DNA of 64,000 bases from Pseudoflavonifractor sp902362925 (GTDB taxonomy: Bacteria > Bacillota > Clostridia > Oscillospirales > Oscillospiraceae). Each line of letters starts with the position of its first letter. Within the stretch, counting starts at the first letter, position 1. Below are positions 15,805-23,853 of this stretch, piece by piece. The position numbers and the translations under genes are program-made. The stretch lies in NCBI GenBank assembly GCA_902362925.1, contig CABIYL010000015.1, one strand, 5' to 3'. Below the pieces are notes generated by a model, which had not been told where the DNA came from, did not search any database, and saw only the letters and a list, made by a program, of their open reading frames with translations.

Positions 15805-18800
15805 GCTGGGGTTTGTGAATTTCTGGCTGTATGATCATGAGGAATTTCTGATAAAGGATGGGCACATCCTGCTGCGCGGCAATAACGCCTCGGGAAAATC
15901 CATTACCACCCAGAGCTTTATCCCCTTCCTTCTCGATGGCAACAAAAGCCCGGAACGACTGGACCCCTTTGGCTCCAGAGACCGCAAAATGGACTTCTAT
16001 CTCCTTGGCGACGGAGAACGGGAGGAATCCACCGGCTATCTCTATCTGGAATTCAAAAAAGCCAATACAGAAGAATTTCTCACCATCGGCATCGGTATGC
16101 GGGCGCAAAAGGGAAAGGGGATCGACTTCTGGGGATTCTGCCTGTGCGATGGGCGCCGCATCGGTCCAGACGGAATATCGCTCTACGAAAAGCTCGGGGG
16201 ACAGATGCTTCCGCTGACCAAGCAGAAGCTCCGCAATCTCATTGGCGACGAAAACAACTGGGCAGAAGCCCCCGGTACTTACAAGCAGCTGGTCAACGAC
16301 CGGGTATTTCAATTCCGGGACATCCGCCAATATGATCAGCTCATTCAGCTTCTCATCAAGGTGCGCACTCCCAAGCTGTCGAAGGAGGCCTTCCGCCCCT
16401 CCGAAGTGAAGAAAATATTAAACGAGTCTCTCCAGGTGCTGACAGACGAGGACCTGTCCGCAATGGTCAGCACCATGGAACGCATGGATGCGCTGGAGGA
16501 CACCCTGCGGGATCTTCGGTCTGCCATGCGGGATGCTTCCACCATCCGCAACGAGTACAGCCGCTATAATCAATATATGCTGGGCATGAAGGGTCAGGCC
16601 TATCTGAAGGCACATACCAAAACGCTTCAGCTCCAGAAGGAGCTTCAGGACGCAAAAGCCGGCCTGGAAGCCCTGGAACAGGCGCTGCTCGCTCAGGCCC
16701 GGCAGCAGGAAGACGCAGAGCGCCGGCTTCAGCGGGCCAAGGCTCAGTATGCGGCCTTGGGGGAAGACGATCTTGAGGCCCAGCGGAACCGGATGGCGGA
16801 TGAAGAGACCACCTGCCGGCAGCTTGCGGAACAATTGGCGGGAGGACTCCATCGGCTGGAAACCCTCCAAAGCAGCATATCCCGCTGTGAAGTGGACTTG
16901 CGGCAGCAGGAGCGGGAGCGGTCTGACGCCCATGACTCCGTAAAACACGGCATCCGGGACCTGAAGCAGGAGAATGCGTGCTTGCTGCTTGGAGAAGCGC
17001 ACGACCAGTATATCCGGCAGCTGTCCTCAGGGGATGACGAGGTGGACCATCAGAACCTCCTCCTTGCGCTCCAGCAGCGGAAAAAGCAGATCAATCAGGT
17101 TCTGACCTGCTTTCGGGAGCTGTCCCGTGCCAAAGATGCCTATGACACCGCCTGCCAGGCATTGGATGGGGCAAACACAGCGGAGATTCAGGCGAAAAGC
17201 GCTCTGCGTGACGCACAGCAGCAGGAACAGCAGGAGCGGGATCATCTTCTGGAGGAGTTCTCCCGCCGTCAGGCCGGCAATCAGGAGCTCCATTTTTCCC
17301 GGGAGGATACCCTTACCATAAAGCGGTTGATTTCCCAATACCGTTCCCCTGCCGACTGGACGGAGATTCGGAATTTGATTGATTCCTGCTGCCGCGACCG
17401 GCTTGGCCAGCTTCAGGGGGTGAAAAACCGTGCAGAGTTCGAACTGAAGAACCGGCAGAAGGAGCGAAATGAGCTTCAGCTGGAGCTGACTCGGCTTCGG
17501 AGCCAGCCGGAACCCATACCGTACCGCAGAGACCAGATACAAGCGACCCGCCTTCAGCTGATGATGCGCGGCATCCCTCATGCGGCCTTTTATGAGGTCG
17601 TGGACTTTTCGCCGGACCTGGGGCAGGACATGCGGGATCTGCTGGAAGCACAGCTGGCTGATGCCGGAATTTTGGATGCTCTGGTGGTCCAACCGGAGCA
17701 TTTGGGTGAGATTCAAGAGCTGCTCCAAACATATCCGGACCGGTTTCTTGTTCCGGAGGCTCCCGTCAGCGATCCCATTACCAGCCTGGTCCCGGATGGC
17801 GACCCACGTTTTCGGGAAACCGTCCTGGCCTGTCTGTGCGGCATCTCCCGGTCTGATCCGGAGGCGGGAACCGCGCTGCTGCCGGACGGGAGATTCCGCT
17901 GCGGTATGATCCATGGATACAGCTGTGCGGAGGGTCCGGCCGGCTTTGTGGGCGCTGCGGCGCGCCGTGCCAACCGGGAACGCCAGCTGCGCGAATGCGA
18001 AGAACGCCTGGCGCATGCTGAGGAAATGCTGCGTGAAAAGGAAGCCGAAGCAGCTACCCTCGCTCACCGCCTGGAACAGTTGAAGGAAGAACGGGAACAG
18101 CTGCCGGTGGCGCTGGACTTGGACCACGCACTGGAAATGCTGGCACAGGCGCAGAAGGCATTGACGGAAGCGGAAGCCGAAAAGGAGCGGCGCCTAGCGC
18201 AGGAGCGGGCCGCCAAGCAGGCCGTTGCCCAATTGGAACGGCAGAGCCGTGAGCTGAGCATGGGGCTTCCCTACATGCGGACTGAGGATGCCTATGAGGA
18301 GGCGCTCGACTCCGCTGAGCATTACCAATGCCTGATGAGCACGCTGACGATTTGCCACAGCAAGTTTATTTTTGCTGCCAGAGCGCTTGTGTCAAAAGAG
18401 GAACGCATCGCGGAACTTCGGGATCAGGCAAGCGCGCAGAGCAAGAGCAACGCCCAGACCCAAAAGCAGATTGATATGTCCCAGTCGCGTATCCAAGCGA
18501 TACAAGCATTTTTGGAGCAGCCGGAAAACCAGGCCAAGGCACAGCGGCGCACAGAACTCAATCAGGAAATGGACGCACAGCAGAAGCGCATGACCGACGC
18601 TGAGAAGCAGTATGCCGTGCTGAAAAGCGAACAGAACTACAAGCGCACGCAGTTTCATCAGGACAACGACCGTCTGTGCTGCGCAGTTATAGAAGAGGAC
18701 GATTTGGAGAAGTATTTCCTGGAGGATTTGAAGCTGGGGCTCTCCTCCGTATCTGACAGTCCCATAGAACAGCAGGCCCAGGAGGCCTGCGGAAAGGTCC

Positions 18801-19828
18801 GCCCGGAAGACCGGGAGCGTACCCCTGAACGTATCGGGGACGCACTGCGCAACAACTACCAGCAGCACAATAATACGCTTCTGAAATATCAGCCGAAGAT
18901 CGAGCTGGTATTTGATGACGCCGCCAATCAGGGAATGCTTCGTCAGCGGTTGTGCATCAGTCTGCAATGGGCCGGAAAAGAGCTATCACTCTACGATTTT
19001 ATCCAGGAATTGCAGGCAAAAATTGATATGACCGCTACGCTGCTGGAGGAAAAGGACCGGGAGCTGTTTGAAAACATTCTGGCAGAGACCATCAGTCACA
19101 AGCTGCGCTCCCGTATTGAGGAAAGCCAGCTGTGGGCAAAGAACATGACCGATCTGATGGGCACGCTGAAAACCTCCATGGGATTGACCTTCCGCCTGGA
19201 ATGGAAGGCAAAAAAGGCGGAGGGCGAGGCAGAACTGGACACCGCCCAGCTGGTCCTGCTGCTGAACAAAGACCGGGCGCTTGTGACTCGCGAGGACAGT
19301 CAGCGCGTATCCACCCACTTCCGCACAAAGGTTAAACGCGCCAGACAGGAAGCCGCGCTCCAGGAGCAGCTGATCAGCTATGCAGACCTGATCCGTGATG
19401 TACTGGATTACCGGAGCTGGTATGAATTCCATCTGCTGTATGAGCGGGATGGAGAGCCGAAAAAAGAGCTGACCGACCGTGTCTTTAACAAGTTCAGCGG
19501 CGGTGAAAAAGCCATGGCCATGTATGTCCCGCTTTTTGCGGCAGTATCCGCCCAATATCAGAAAGGCGGTTCCCAGTGTCCCATGCTCCTGGCTCTGGAC
19601 GAGGCCTTCGCAGGCGTCGATGAGCGAAATATCAGCGCCATGTTTGAATTGGTGGGCGTTTTGGACTTTGACTATATTATGAATTCTCAGTCCCTTTGGG
19701 GATGCTATTCCAATGTAAAAAGTCTGGATATCGCCGAGCTGCACCGCCCCGCCAATGCCTCGGTGGTAACCATCCTGCGCTATTACTGGAACGGCGCTCA
19801 GCGGACATTGGAGGAGGACGGCCAGTGA
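15782..19828 (+). CDS. jetC: Wadjet JetC, SMC-like ATPase (TIGR02680)
   Basis: 1,348 residues from ATG 15782 (AGAGGAGAC upstream). Upstream in-frame ATGs lie inside jetB and lack ribosome sites. Walker A GNNASGKS is at 33-40. Two long coiled-coil arms (about 290-560 and 760-1010) flank a hinge-like middle. The ABC signature FSGGEKAMAMY is near 1237 and Walker B LLALDEAFAGVDE near 1268. It is the DNA-loop-extruding motor that senses small circular DNA. All ATPase motifs are intact, so the system should be functional. Confidence 0.93.
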   Translation: MNRWKMHKLGFVNFWLYDHEEFLIKDGHILLRGNNASGKSITTQSFIPFLLDGNKSPERLDPFGSRDRKMDFYLLGDGEREESTGYLYLEFKKANTEEFLTIGIGMRAQKGKGIDFWGFCLCDGRRIGPDGISLYEKLGGQMLPLTKQKLRNLIGDENNWAEAPGTYKQLVNDRVFQFRDIRQYDQLIQLLIKVRTPKLSKEAFRPSEVKKILNESLQVLTDEDLSAMVSTMERMDALEDTLRDLRSAMRDASTIRNEYSRYNQYMLGMKGQAYLKAHTKTLQLQKELQDAKAGLEALEQALLAQARQQEDAERRLQRAKAQYAALGEDDLEAQRNRMADEETTCRQLAEQLAGGLHRLETLQSSISRCEVDLRQQERERSDAHDSVKHGIRDLKQENACLLLGEAHDQYIRQLSSGDDEVDHQNLLLALQQRKKQINQVLTCFRELSRAKDAYDTACQALDGANTAEIQAKSALRDAQQQEQQERDHLLEEFSRRQAGNQELHFSREDTLTIKRLISQYRSPADWTEIRNLIDSCCRDRLGQLQGVKNRAEFELKNRQKERNELQLELTRLRSQPEPIPYRRDQIQATRLQLMMRGIPHAAFYEVVDFSPDLGQDMRDLLEAQLADAGILDALVVQPEHLGEIQELLQTYPDRFLVPEAPVSDPITSLVPDGDPRFRETVLACLCGISRSDPEAGTALLPDGRFRCGMIHGYSCAEGPAGFVGAAARRANRERQLRECEERLAHAEEMLREKEAEAATLAHRLEQLKEEREQLPVALDLDHALEMLAQAQKALTEAEAEKERRLAQERAAKQAVAQLERQSRELSMGLPYMRTEDAYEEALDSAEHYQCLMSTLTICHSKFIFAARALVSKEERIAELRDQASAQSKSNAQTQKQIDMSQSRIQAIQAFLEQPENQAKAQRRTELNQEMDAQQKRMTDAEKQYAVLKSEQNYKRTQFHQDNDRLCCAVIEEDDLEKYFLEDLKLGLSSVSDSPIEQQAQEACGKVRPEDRERTPERIGDALRNNYQQHNNTLLKYQPKIELVFDDAANQGMLRQRLCISLQWAGKELSLYDFIQELQAKIDMTATLLEEKDRELFENILAETISHKLRSRIEESQLWAKNMTDLMGTLKTSMGLTFRLEWKAKKAEGEAELDTAQLVLLLNKDRALVTREDSQRVSTHFRTKVKRARQEAALQEQLISYADLIRDVLDYRSWYEFHLLYERDGEPKKELTDRVFNKFSGGEKAMAMYVPLFAAVSAQYQKGGSQCPMLLALDEAFAGVDERNISAMFELVGVLDFDYIMNSQSLWGCYSNVKSLDIAELHRPANASVVTILRYYWNGAQRTLEEDGQ

Positions 19829-21105
19829 ATGAGTTGACAGCGGACTGTGCGGCTTTTTTCAAAGCGCGTCCCGCATACCACCGGATCTTGGAGCTTCTTT
19901 TACAAAAGTACAGAAGCTTTGGCCGCCCAGCCGGAACGATTTGCTTGTCCGACGCCACATCGGAGGAATGCGATGCGGCCCGGGCCCTGTTTGGCCGCAC
20001 ATTTTCTCCCCCTCTTCGCATCAAAACCGCGGATTTTGAAGCCGCGCTCCAGGATACGCCCTTTCACGGCGTCGTTTTAAAAGAAGTATTGGAATGTTAC
20101 TTTGACACCGTGGTCCAGACCAAGCACCAGCTCGTGGAGCAGCTGGATACCCAGATGCTCCGCATCATCGGGCAGGCAAAAAACGCCATACAGAGCGAGG
20201 TATGCCGCCGCTGGCTGGATGCTCTCTCCCATAAGCAGGGCGACGGATATCATTTGATTCGGACTTCTCTGGGCAAAGATGAGAATGCGGTCTATCAGGC
20301 CATTTTACAGGCCTGCAAAAGTTTGGAGTGGTTGGAGCAGCACCCCGCAGAGCGGCCCCGTCTGGCCGTGCTTAGCGCCCATGCAACATCAGATCCCCAC
20401 GCGCTGGATACCACCTCCCTTGGCGGCAAGCTCTTTCTGCATCTGCTGTCTGTGCGAATGGACACCAAGCCCCCCACTACGGCAGAAGAGCGGGCTTCAC
20501 TTTACTATAACTGCGGTATTTTGTGCGACAGCATATCGAGTTCCGTCACACAGGTAGGCGTACACTTGTATACGGACACAGAGGAACATCCGGCTTACCG
20601 CGCCTTCCGCCTGCGGAACGAAGCAGGTACCATCGCGCTCACCAATCTGGCCTGCATCAAGGCGGCAAACAGTTCCTCCGGGAAGGCGTATTTGGTGGAA
20701 AACCAAATGGTATTTTCTCAGCTGTGCGATCAGGCCCCTCATTTTCATTCTCCGCTGATCTGCACATCCGGACAGCCGATGGTCGCTGTGTTCCGTCTGC
20801 TGGATATGCTTGTGTCCTCCGGCACGAAGCTGTTTTACTCCGGTGACTTTGATGGAAAAGGCTTGTCCATCGCCTTACAGCTTTTGGCACGCTACCCTGA
20901 CCATCTGTATCTATGGCATATGACTGCGGCAGATTATGCGCGGTGCTGCTCAGATGTACGTCTGAGCGAAGCCAGCCTTGCTCTTCTCCGCACCTGCGCA
21001 AATACCGCCCTCGCTCCTACCGCAGATGCCATTGAGCGCAAGGGGTATGACGGTTATCAGGAGCTGCTGCTATCCGAATTGCTGGCAGACTTGATTGATA
21101 CCTGA
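19825..21105 (+). CDS. jetD: Wadjet JetD, Toprim nuclease (DUF2399/TIGR02679)
   Basis: 426 residues from GTG 19825, in a GTGA overlap with the jetC stop and 8 bp after GGAGGAGG. The C-terminal third contains the Toprim-type FYSGDFDGKGL (about 336) followed by LYLWHMTAADY. The middle holds VLSAHATSDPHALD. JetD cleaves plasmid DNA captured by JetABC, which is how Wadjet blocks plasmid transformation. It completes a canonical A-B-C-D operon. It converges with a small - strand ORF, overlapping by 49 bp. Confidence 0.9.
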   Translation: MNELTADCAAFFKARPAYHRILELLLQKYRSFGRPAGTICLSDATSEECDAARALFGRTFSPPLRIKTADFEAALQDTPFHGVVLKEVLECYFDTVVQTKHQLVEQLDTQMLRIIGQAKNAIQSEVCRRWLDALSHKQGDGYHLIRTSLGKDENAVYQAILQACKSLEWLEQHPAERPRLAVLSAHATSDPHALDTTSLGGKLFLHLLSVRMDTKPPTTAEERASLYYNCGILCDSISSSVTQVGVHLYTDTEEHPAYRAFRLRNEAGTIALTNLACIKAANSSSGKAYLVENQMVFSQLCDQAPHFHSPLICTSGQPMVAVFRLLDMLVSSGTKLFYSGDFDGKGLSIALQLLARYPDHLYLWHMTAADYARCCSDVRLSEASLALLRTCANTALAPTADAIERKGYDGYQELLLSELLADLIDT

Positions 21106-21356
21106 TAGGATGCAAATGCTTCCTTCATCTCACAGATCTGTTCTGCCTTGTCACCAAGAAGTGCAAGGTCAGAGAGGAGCAGTCGATCCAGTTCTCCCCG
21201 CATCGCAGCCTGCATAGGCTGTGCCAAGCCGCCCTGAGGGAAATGGCTGGTAACAGCTTGGGTGGAAAAACCAATTATCGTATCAGCATTATCCACACAG
21301 TGTTCCAGCAATGAGCAAATATCCCGCTCATTGCGTCCATAGATCCAGACTCTCAT
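21057..21356 (-). CDS. 99-residue hypothetical, resolvase-like N-terminus
   Basis: ATG 21356 follows GAAAGG. The start MRVWIYGRNERD and the later GELDRLLLSDLALLG resemble strands of the serine-recombinase catalytic fold (normally YARVSRD ... DVLVVKDLSRL). The catalytic Ser and key Arg are missing and the DNA-binding domain is absent. It may be a degenerate or repurposed resolvase domain. The 49-bp tail-to-tail overlap with jetD is unusual and leaves some doubt about its end. Confidence 0.5.
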   Translation of the reverse strand: MRVWIYGRNERDICSLLEHCVDNADTIIGFSTQAVTSHFPQGGLAQPMQAAMRGELDRLLLSDLALLGDKAEQICEMKEAFASYQVSIKSASNSDSSSS

Positions 21357-21516
21357 GAACCTTTCCTTTCCGCTTGACCTGGATGGCTCTTTTGCAATCG
21401 CGTGGTCTGTAGTTAAAATGGCGTTATGTATCAGCTCTCACTATTTTTATTCTGCTCAATTTTCTATTATTCTAACCACAGTCATATTTTTAATGAAAGC
21501 GTCGGCGCTAAATGGC

Positions 21517-21560
21517 CGCAGCCCGGAAAGACTTGCAGTTTCAAGTCTTTCCGGGCTGCG
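21517..21560. terminator. strong hairpin between convergent units
   Basis: CGCAGCCCGGAAAGACTT pairs with its exact complement around a short loop. T-rich sequence follows on the + side. It lies between the small ORF promoter region and the 3' end of the HipA-like gene and most likely terminates the latter. No gene is seen in 21357-21575. Confidence 0.65.
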
Positions 21561-21575
21561 CTTTGCCATATTTCT

Positions 21576-22388
21576 TTAGAAAAAATATACCGGATATTTT
21601 CGCATCTGCTCATACAGGATCTGTCCCACTCTTGTGATCACCGCGCTGGAATACAATTCCCCGAGATTCTCTAAGATTAGGGGGATATCATGTCTGGCAA
21701 AGGAAAATTTCAACTGTGCTCCATACAATGCTTCGGCGGCCTCGACCTGTGCATCAAAGTCCACATCAAAGGGTCTGGCACGAACACGGCTGATACAATC
21801 ATAAACATCCCTATCCACAGGATAGTCATTCAAATCCGACAACAAAGCCAATCCATGGTCAAAAATCGGACAGAGCCGAAATTCCTTTGTCTTTTCATTG
21901 CGGATCACCGCCAGATTATTTGTATGGCGGTCCTCATTCAAGAAAAAGGAGTCCAGCTCCACCAGCAAGGTCAGATACTTCCCTACACCAGTCAGGCCGG
22001 TTGTCTGTTCAATGAAATCTACCGTATATCGAATCCGTTCCTGCGGTTCCTCTATTCTGCCAAGTGCTGCCGCCAGACCTGTGCCCTTATAGGCGCGGTG
22101 CAGCCGCTCAAAAGGAACCAGCATCTCGTTCTTGGCGCGAAAGCTTTTACTTACACAGCCGGGAATATCTTTCCCCTGATACTGCACCCATATGGGCGTA
22201 TATTCCACAAAATCGGGTACGTTGGATCGCTTCAGCAACTGCGATACCACAACCTCAGCCAACGCCTCATAGCCCATATGATCAGCTTTGTACCACTTGC
22301 CATCCAGCTGCCATTTTGGCTGGTCACCTTTTGAAGTATGCCCTTGAATCGGTTCCTGCTCAATGGAATCAAGATTGATTTTGTCCAT
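21576..22388 (-). CDS. HipA-like kinase (toxin-like)
   Basis: 270 residues. The catalytic-loop motif NEDRHTNN is at 151-158 and the metal-binding FDHG at 176-179, the hallmarks of HipA/PI3K-fold Ser/Thr kinases. An N-terminal KWYKADHMGYEALAE segment fits the ATP-binding lobe. HipA toxins phosphorylate aminoacyl-tRNA synthetases or other targets to halt growth. At 270 residues it is short because the N-terminal subdomain is missing; a similar module appears in the partner gene. It overlaps the partner by 20 bp and is encoded second. Confidence 0.85.
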   Translation of the reverse strand: MDKINLDSIEQEPIQGHTSKGDQPKWQLDGKWYKADHMGYEALAEVVVSQLLKRSNVPDFVEYTPIWVQYQGKDIPGCVSKSFRAKNEMLVPFERLHRAYKGTGLAAALGRIEEPQERIRYTVDFIEQTTGLTGVGKYLTLLVELDSFFLNEDRHTNNLAVIRNEKTKEFRLCPIFDHGLALLSDLNDYPVDRDVYDCISRVRARPFDVDFDAQVEAAEALYGAQLKFSFARHDIPLILENLGELYSSAVITRVGQILYEQMRKYPVYFF

Positions 22389-22974
22389 ACGCTGCTCTCT
22401 CCATCGGGTAATAGTGGAATTTCAGCCACATATCATCCTCAGCCATTCGACCCCGCGTCTTTTCTACGATCTGCAACGGATCATAGGATGTAAGCTGAAG
22501 CTGATTCAGTATCTCCTTCGCATTGCCGCGTGTTGCCGGAAAACAGCGTTCCTTCAAAAACGTCTCGAAATCATCCCAAGTGGGATGCTCAACGACGCCA
22601 AATGCACGATGGAGCATGTCCTTTGTTTTATTCTGAACCATGATTCTTTGATTGAGAAAATCCACATCAATGATCGTGCAGGGATGCTGCTGATACATAT
22701 AGGTCATGCGTAAGGTATAGCCTTCCGCCGGTTTTTCATTCAGATATTTCCTAATTACCTGTCGGGAGGTATTGAAACGCTTCGCTGCTTCCTGCATGGT
22801 CATTCCGTTTTCAAGCAAGCTGCGGATCGTTTGCACATCCTCCGCAGTGAACTTTTTCTTTCTTCCTGCTTTGCGAGGATTCTTTTCTCTATATATCTGA
22901 GCAATTTTTGTCAGTTCATCCACATCGTCCGTTCCAAACAGTTCCAGGCATAATTTACGGTAGTCCACGTTCAT
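22369..22974 (-). CDS. HTH partner of the HipA-like kinase (antitoxin/HipS-like fusion)
   Basis: 201 residues from ATG 22974 (AGGAGGTA upstream). Residues 40-80 form a resolvase-type HTH (KKFTAEDVQTIRSLLENG, then QEAAKRFNTSRQVIRKYLNE). Residues 88-183 form a second domain ending HPTWDDFETFLKERCF ... GRMAEDDMW. I associate that pattern with the N-terminal subdomain usually found in full-length HipA. This suggests a split system: the HTH is fused to the small subdomain, and the kinase core is separate, comparable to HipB-HipS-HipT but arranged differently. The role as antitoxin is inferred from the overlap and gene order. Confidence 0.75.
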   Translation of the reverse strand: MNVDYRKLCLELFGTDDVDELTKIAQIYREKNPRKAGRKKKFTAEDVQTIRSLLENGMTMQEAAKRFNTSRQVIRKYLNEKPAEGYTLRMTYMYQQHPCTIIDVDFLNQRIMVQNKTKDMLHRAFGVVEHPTWDDFETFLKERCFPATRGNAKEILNQLQLTSYDPLQIVEKTRGRMAEDDMWLKFHYYPMERAAYGQNQS

Positions 22975-23017
22975 TACCTCCTTTCTAAATTATATGTAAT
23001 TATTTTAATTTAATTCC

Positions 23018-23045
23018 ATTGTAACAAAAATATTGAGATTGTCAA
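23018..23045 (-). promoter_or_regulatory. promoter of the HipA-like operon
   Basis: On the - strand TTGACA (23045-23040) and TACAAT (23023-23018) are 16 bp apart, 44 bp from the gene start. Between promoter and gene lies an A/T-rich AATTAAATTAAAATAATTAC tract that could hold an operator for the HTH protein. I see no clear dyad. Confidence 0.65.
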
Positions 23046-23166
23046 CTACCTTTGCGATTCGCAACGAATAGCCGTTTATCGCTTTGCCAATATTCTTAAT
23101 TACAGTAATCGTGGTGTTCCCCCGCTGTTTCTGTTATTTCTTGCAATCCCGGCACCACTTGCACAA

Positions 23167-23217
23167 ACAGCTTAGGCTCTGTCTCTCACTTTTGAGGGAC
23201 AGAGCCTAAGCTGTTTT
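23167..23217 (+). terminator. perfect hairpin with T-run
   Basis: AACAGCTTAGGCTCTGTC pairs with its full complement and is followed by seven Ts. It faces right and lies in an otherwise gene-free stretch, 22975-23394. Confidence 0.75.
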
Positions 23218-23240
23218 TTTCCGGAAGTATAAAGCTTCTC

Positions 23241-23412
23241 AGGCCGCACTTTTTCATACGGCAAAGTCGATAAATGGCAGCATGTTTTTTTGTCTATCCT
23301 GCCGCTTACATTAGCTACGGCGGAACCCTGTCCATTTTCAATATTTTTACAGCCCGCAATCCATTGCGGGACAAGGGTTTCAGCGTCACTTACATTAGTT
23401 CCGGCGGGATAC
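23241..23412 (+). repeat. dispersed intergenic repeat, copy B
   Basis: It shares CCGCACTTTTTCATACGGCAAA at the left and ACTTACATTAGTTCCGGCGGGA at the right with copy A (12912-13022), with an unrelated middle. Internally GCTTACATTAGCTACGGCGG is a second version of the right flank. Its right edge coincides with the premature end of the sigK fragment. Confidence 0.55.
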
Positions 23413-23853
23413 ATAGGACCGTGAAATGCCGCACTGGGCAGCGATTTCCCGCTGGGTCAGCGGGTTCTGGCCGCCAAGGCCGTAGCGCAGGCCGATGATC
23501 ATGGCCTCCCGCTCGTTCAGGCAGTCCTTCACGCACTTCCGTACCTTGATACAGGATTCTCGGGCGTCCAGATTATCCAGCATATCATCGTCCACGCTGA
23601 TGACATCCATCAGGGAAAGGGAGCTGCCGTCCCCGTCCGCCTCCAGCGTGTCCGACAGGGACACCTCCCCCTGGAGCTTTTTCCGGCTGCGGAAGTGCAT
23701 CAGAATCTCATTCTCAATGCACCGGCTGGCATAGGTGGCAAGACGCACGTTCTTGTCCGGCTTGAATGTGGAGATCCCCTTGATGAGCCCGATGGTGCCG
23801 ATGGAAATCAGGTCGTCCTGGTCATCGGTCTGGGTGTAGTACTTCTTAAAGGA
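23395..23853 (-). pseudogene. sigK: SigK-like sporulation sigma factor, 3' part (split gene)
   Basis: Reading leftward: KKYYTQTDDQDDLISIGTIG, then LIKGISTFKPDKNVRLATYA, SRCIENEILMHFRSR, and a region 4 HTH LTQREIAAQCGISRSYVSR. This matches SigK from the middle of region 2 to region 4. An in-frame TAG lies immediately upstream at 23854-23856 and the recombinase gene abuts it. So the 5' half is elsewhere, as in the skin-element split of sigK in Bacillus subtilis and Clostridioides difficile. The frame also ends early (SRRN) at repeat copy B, lacking about 25 C-terminal residues. The gene may therefore be dead even after excision. Confidence 0.82.

Noticed and set aside
17027..18127. 366-residue - strand ORF inside jetC
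   Set aside because: Shadow of the coiled-coil region of jetC, no start signal.
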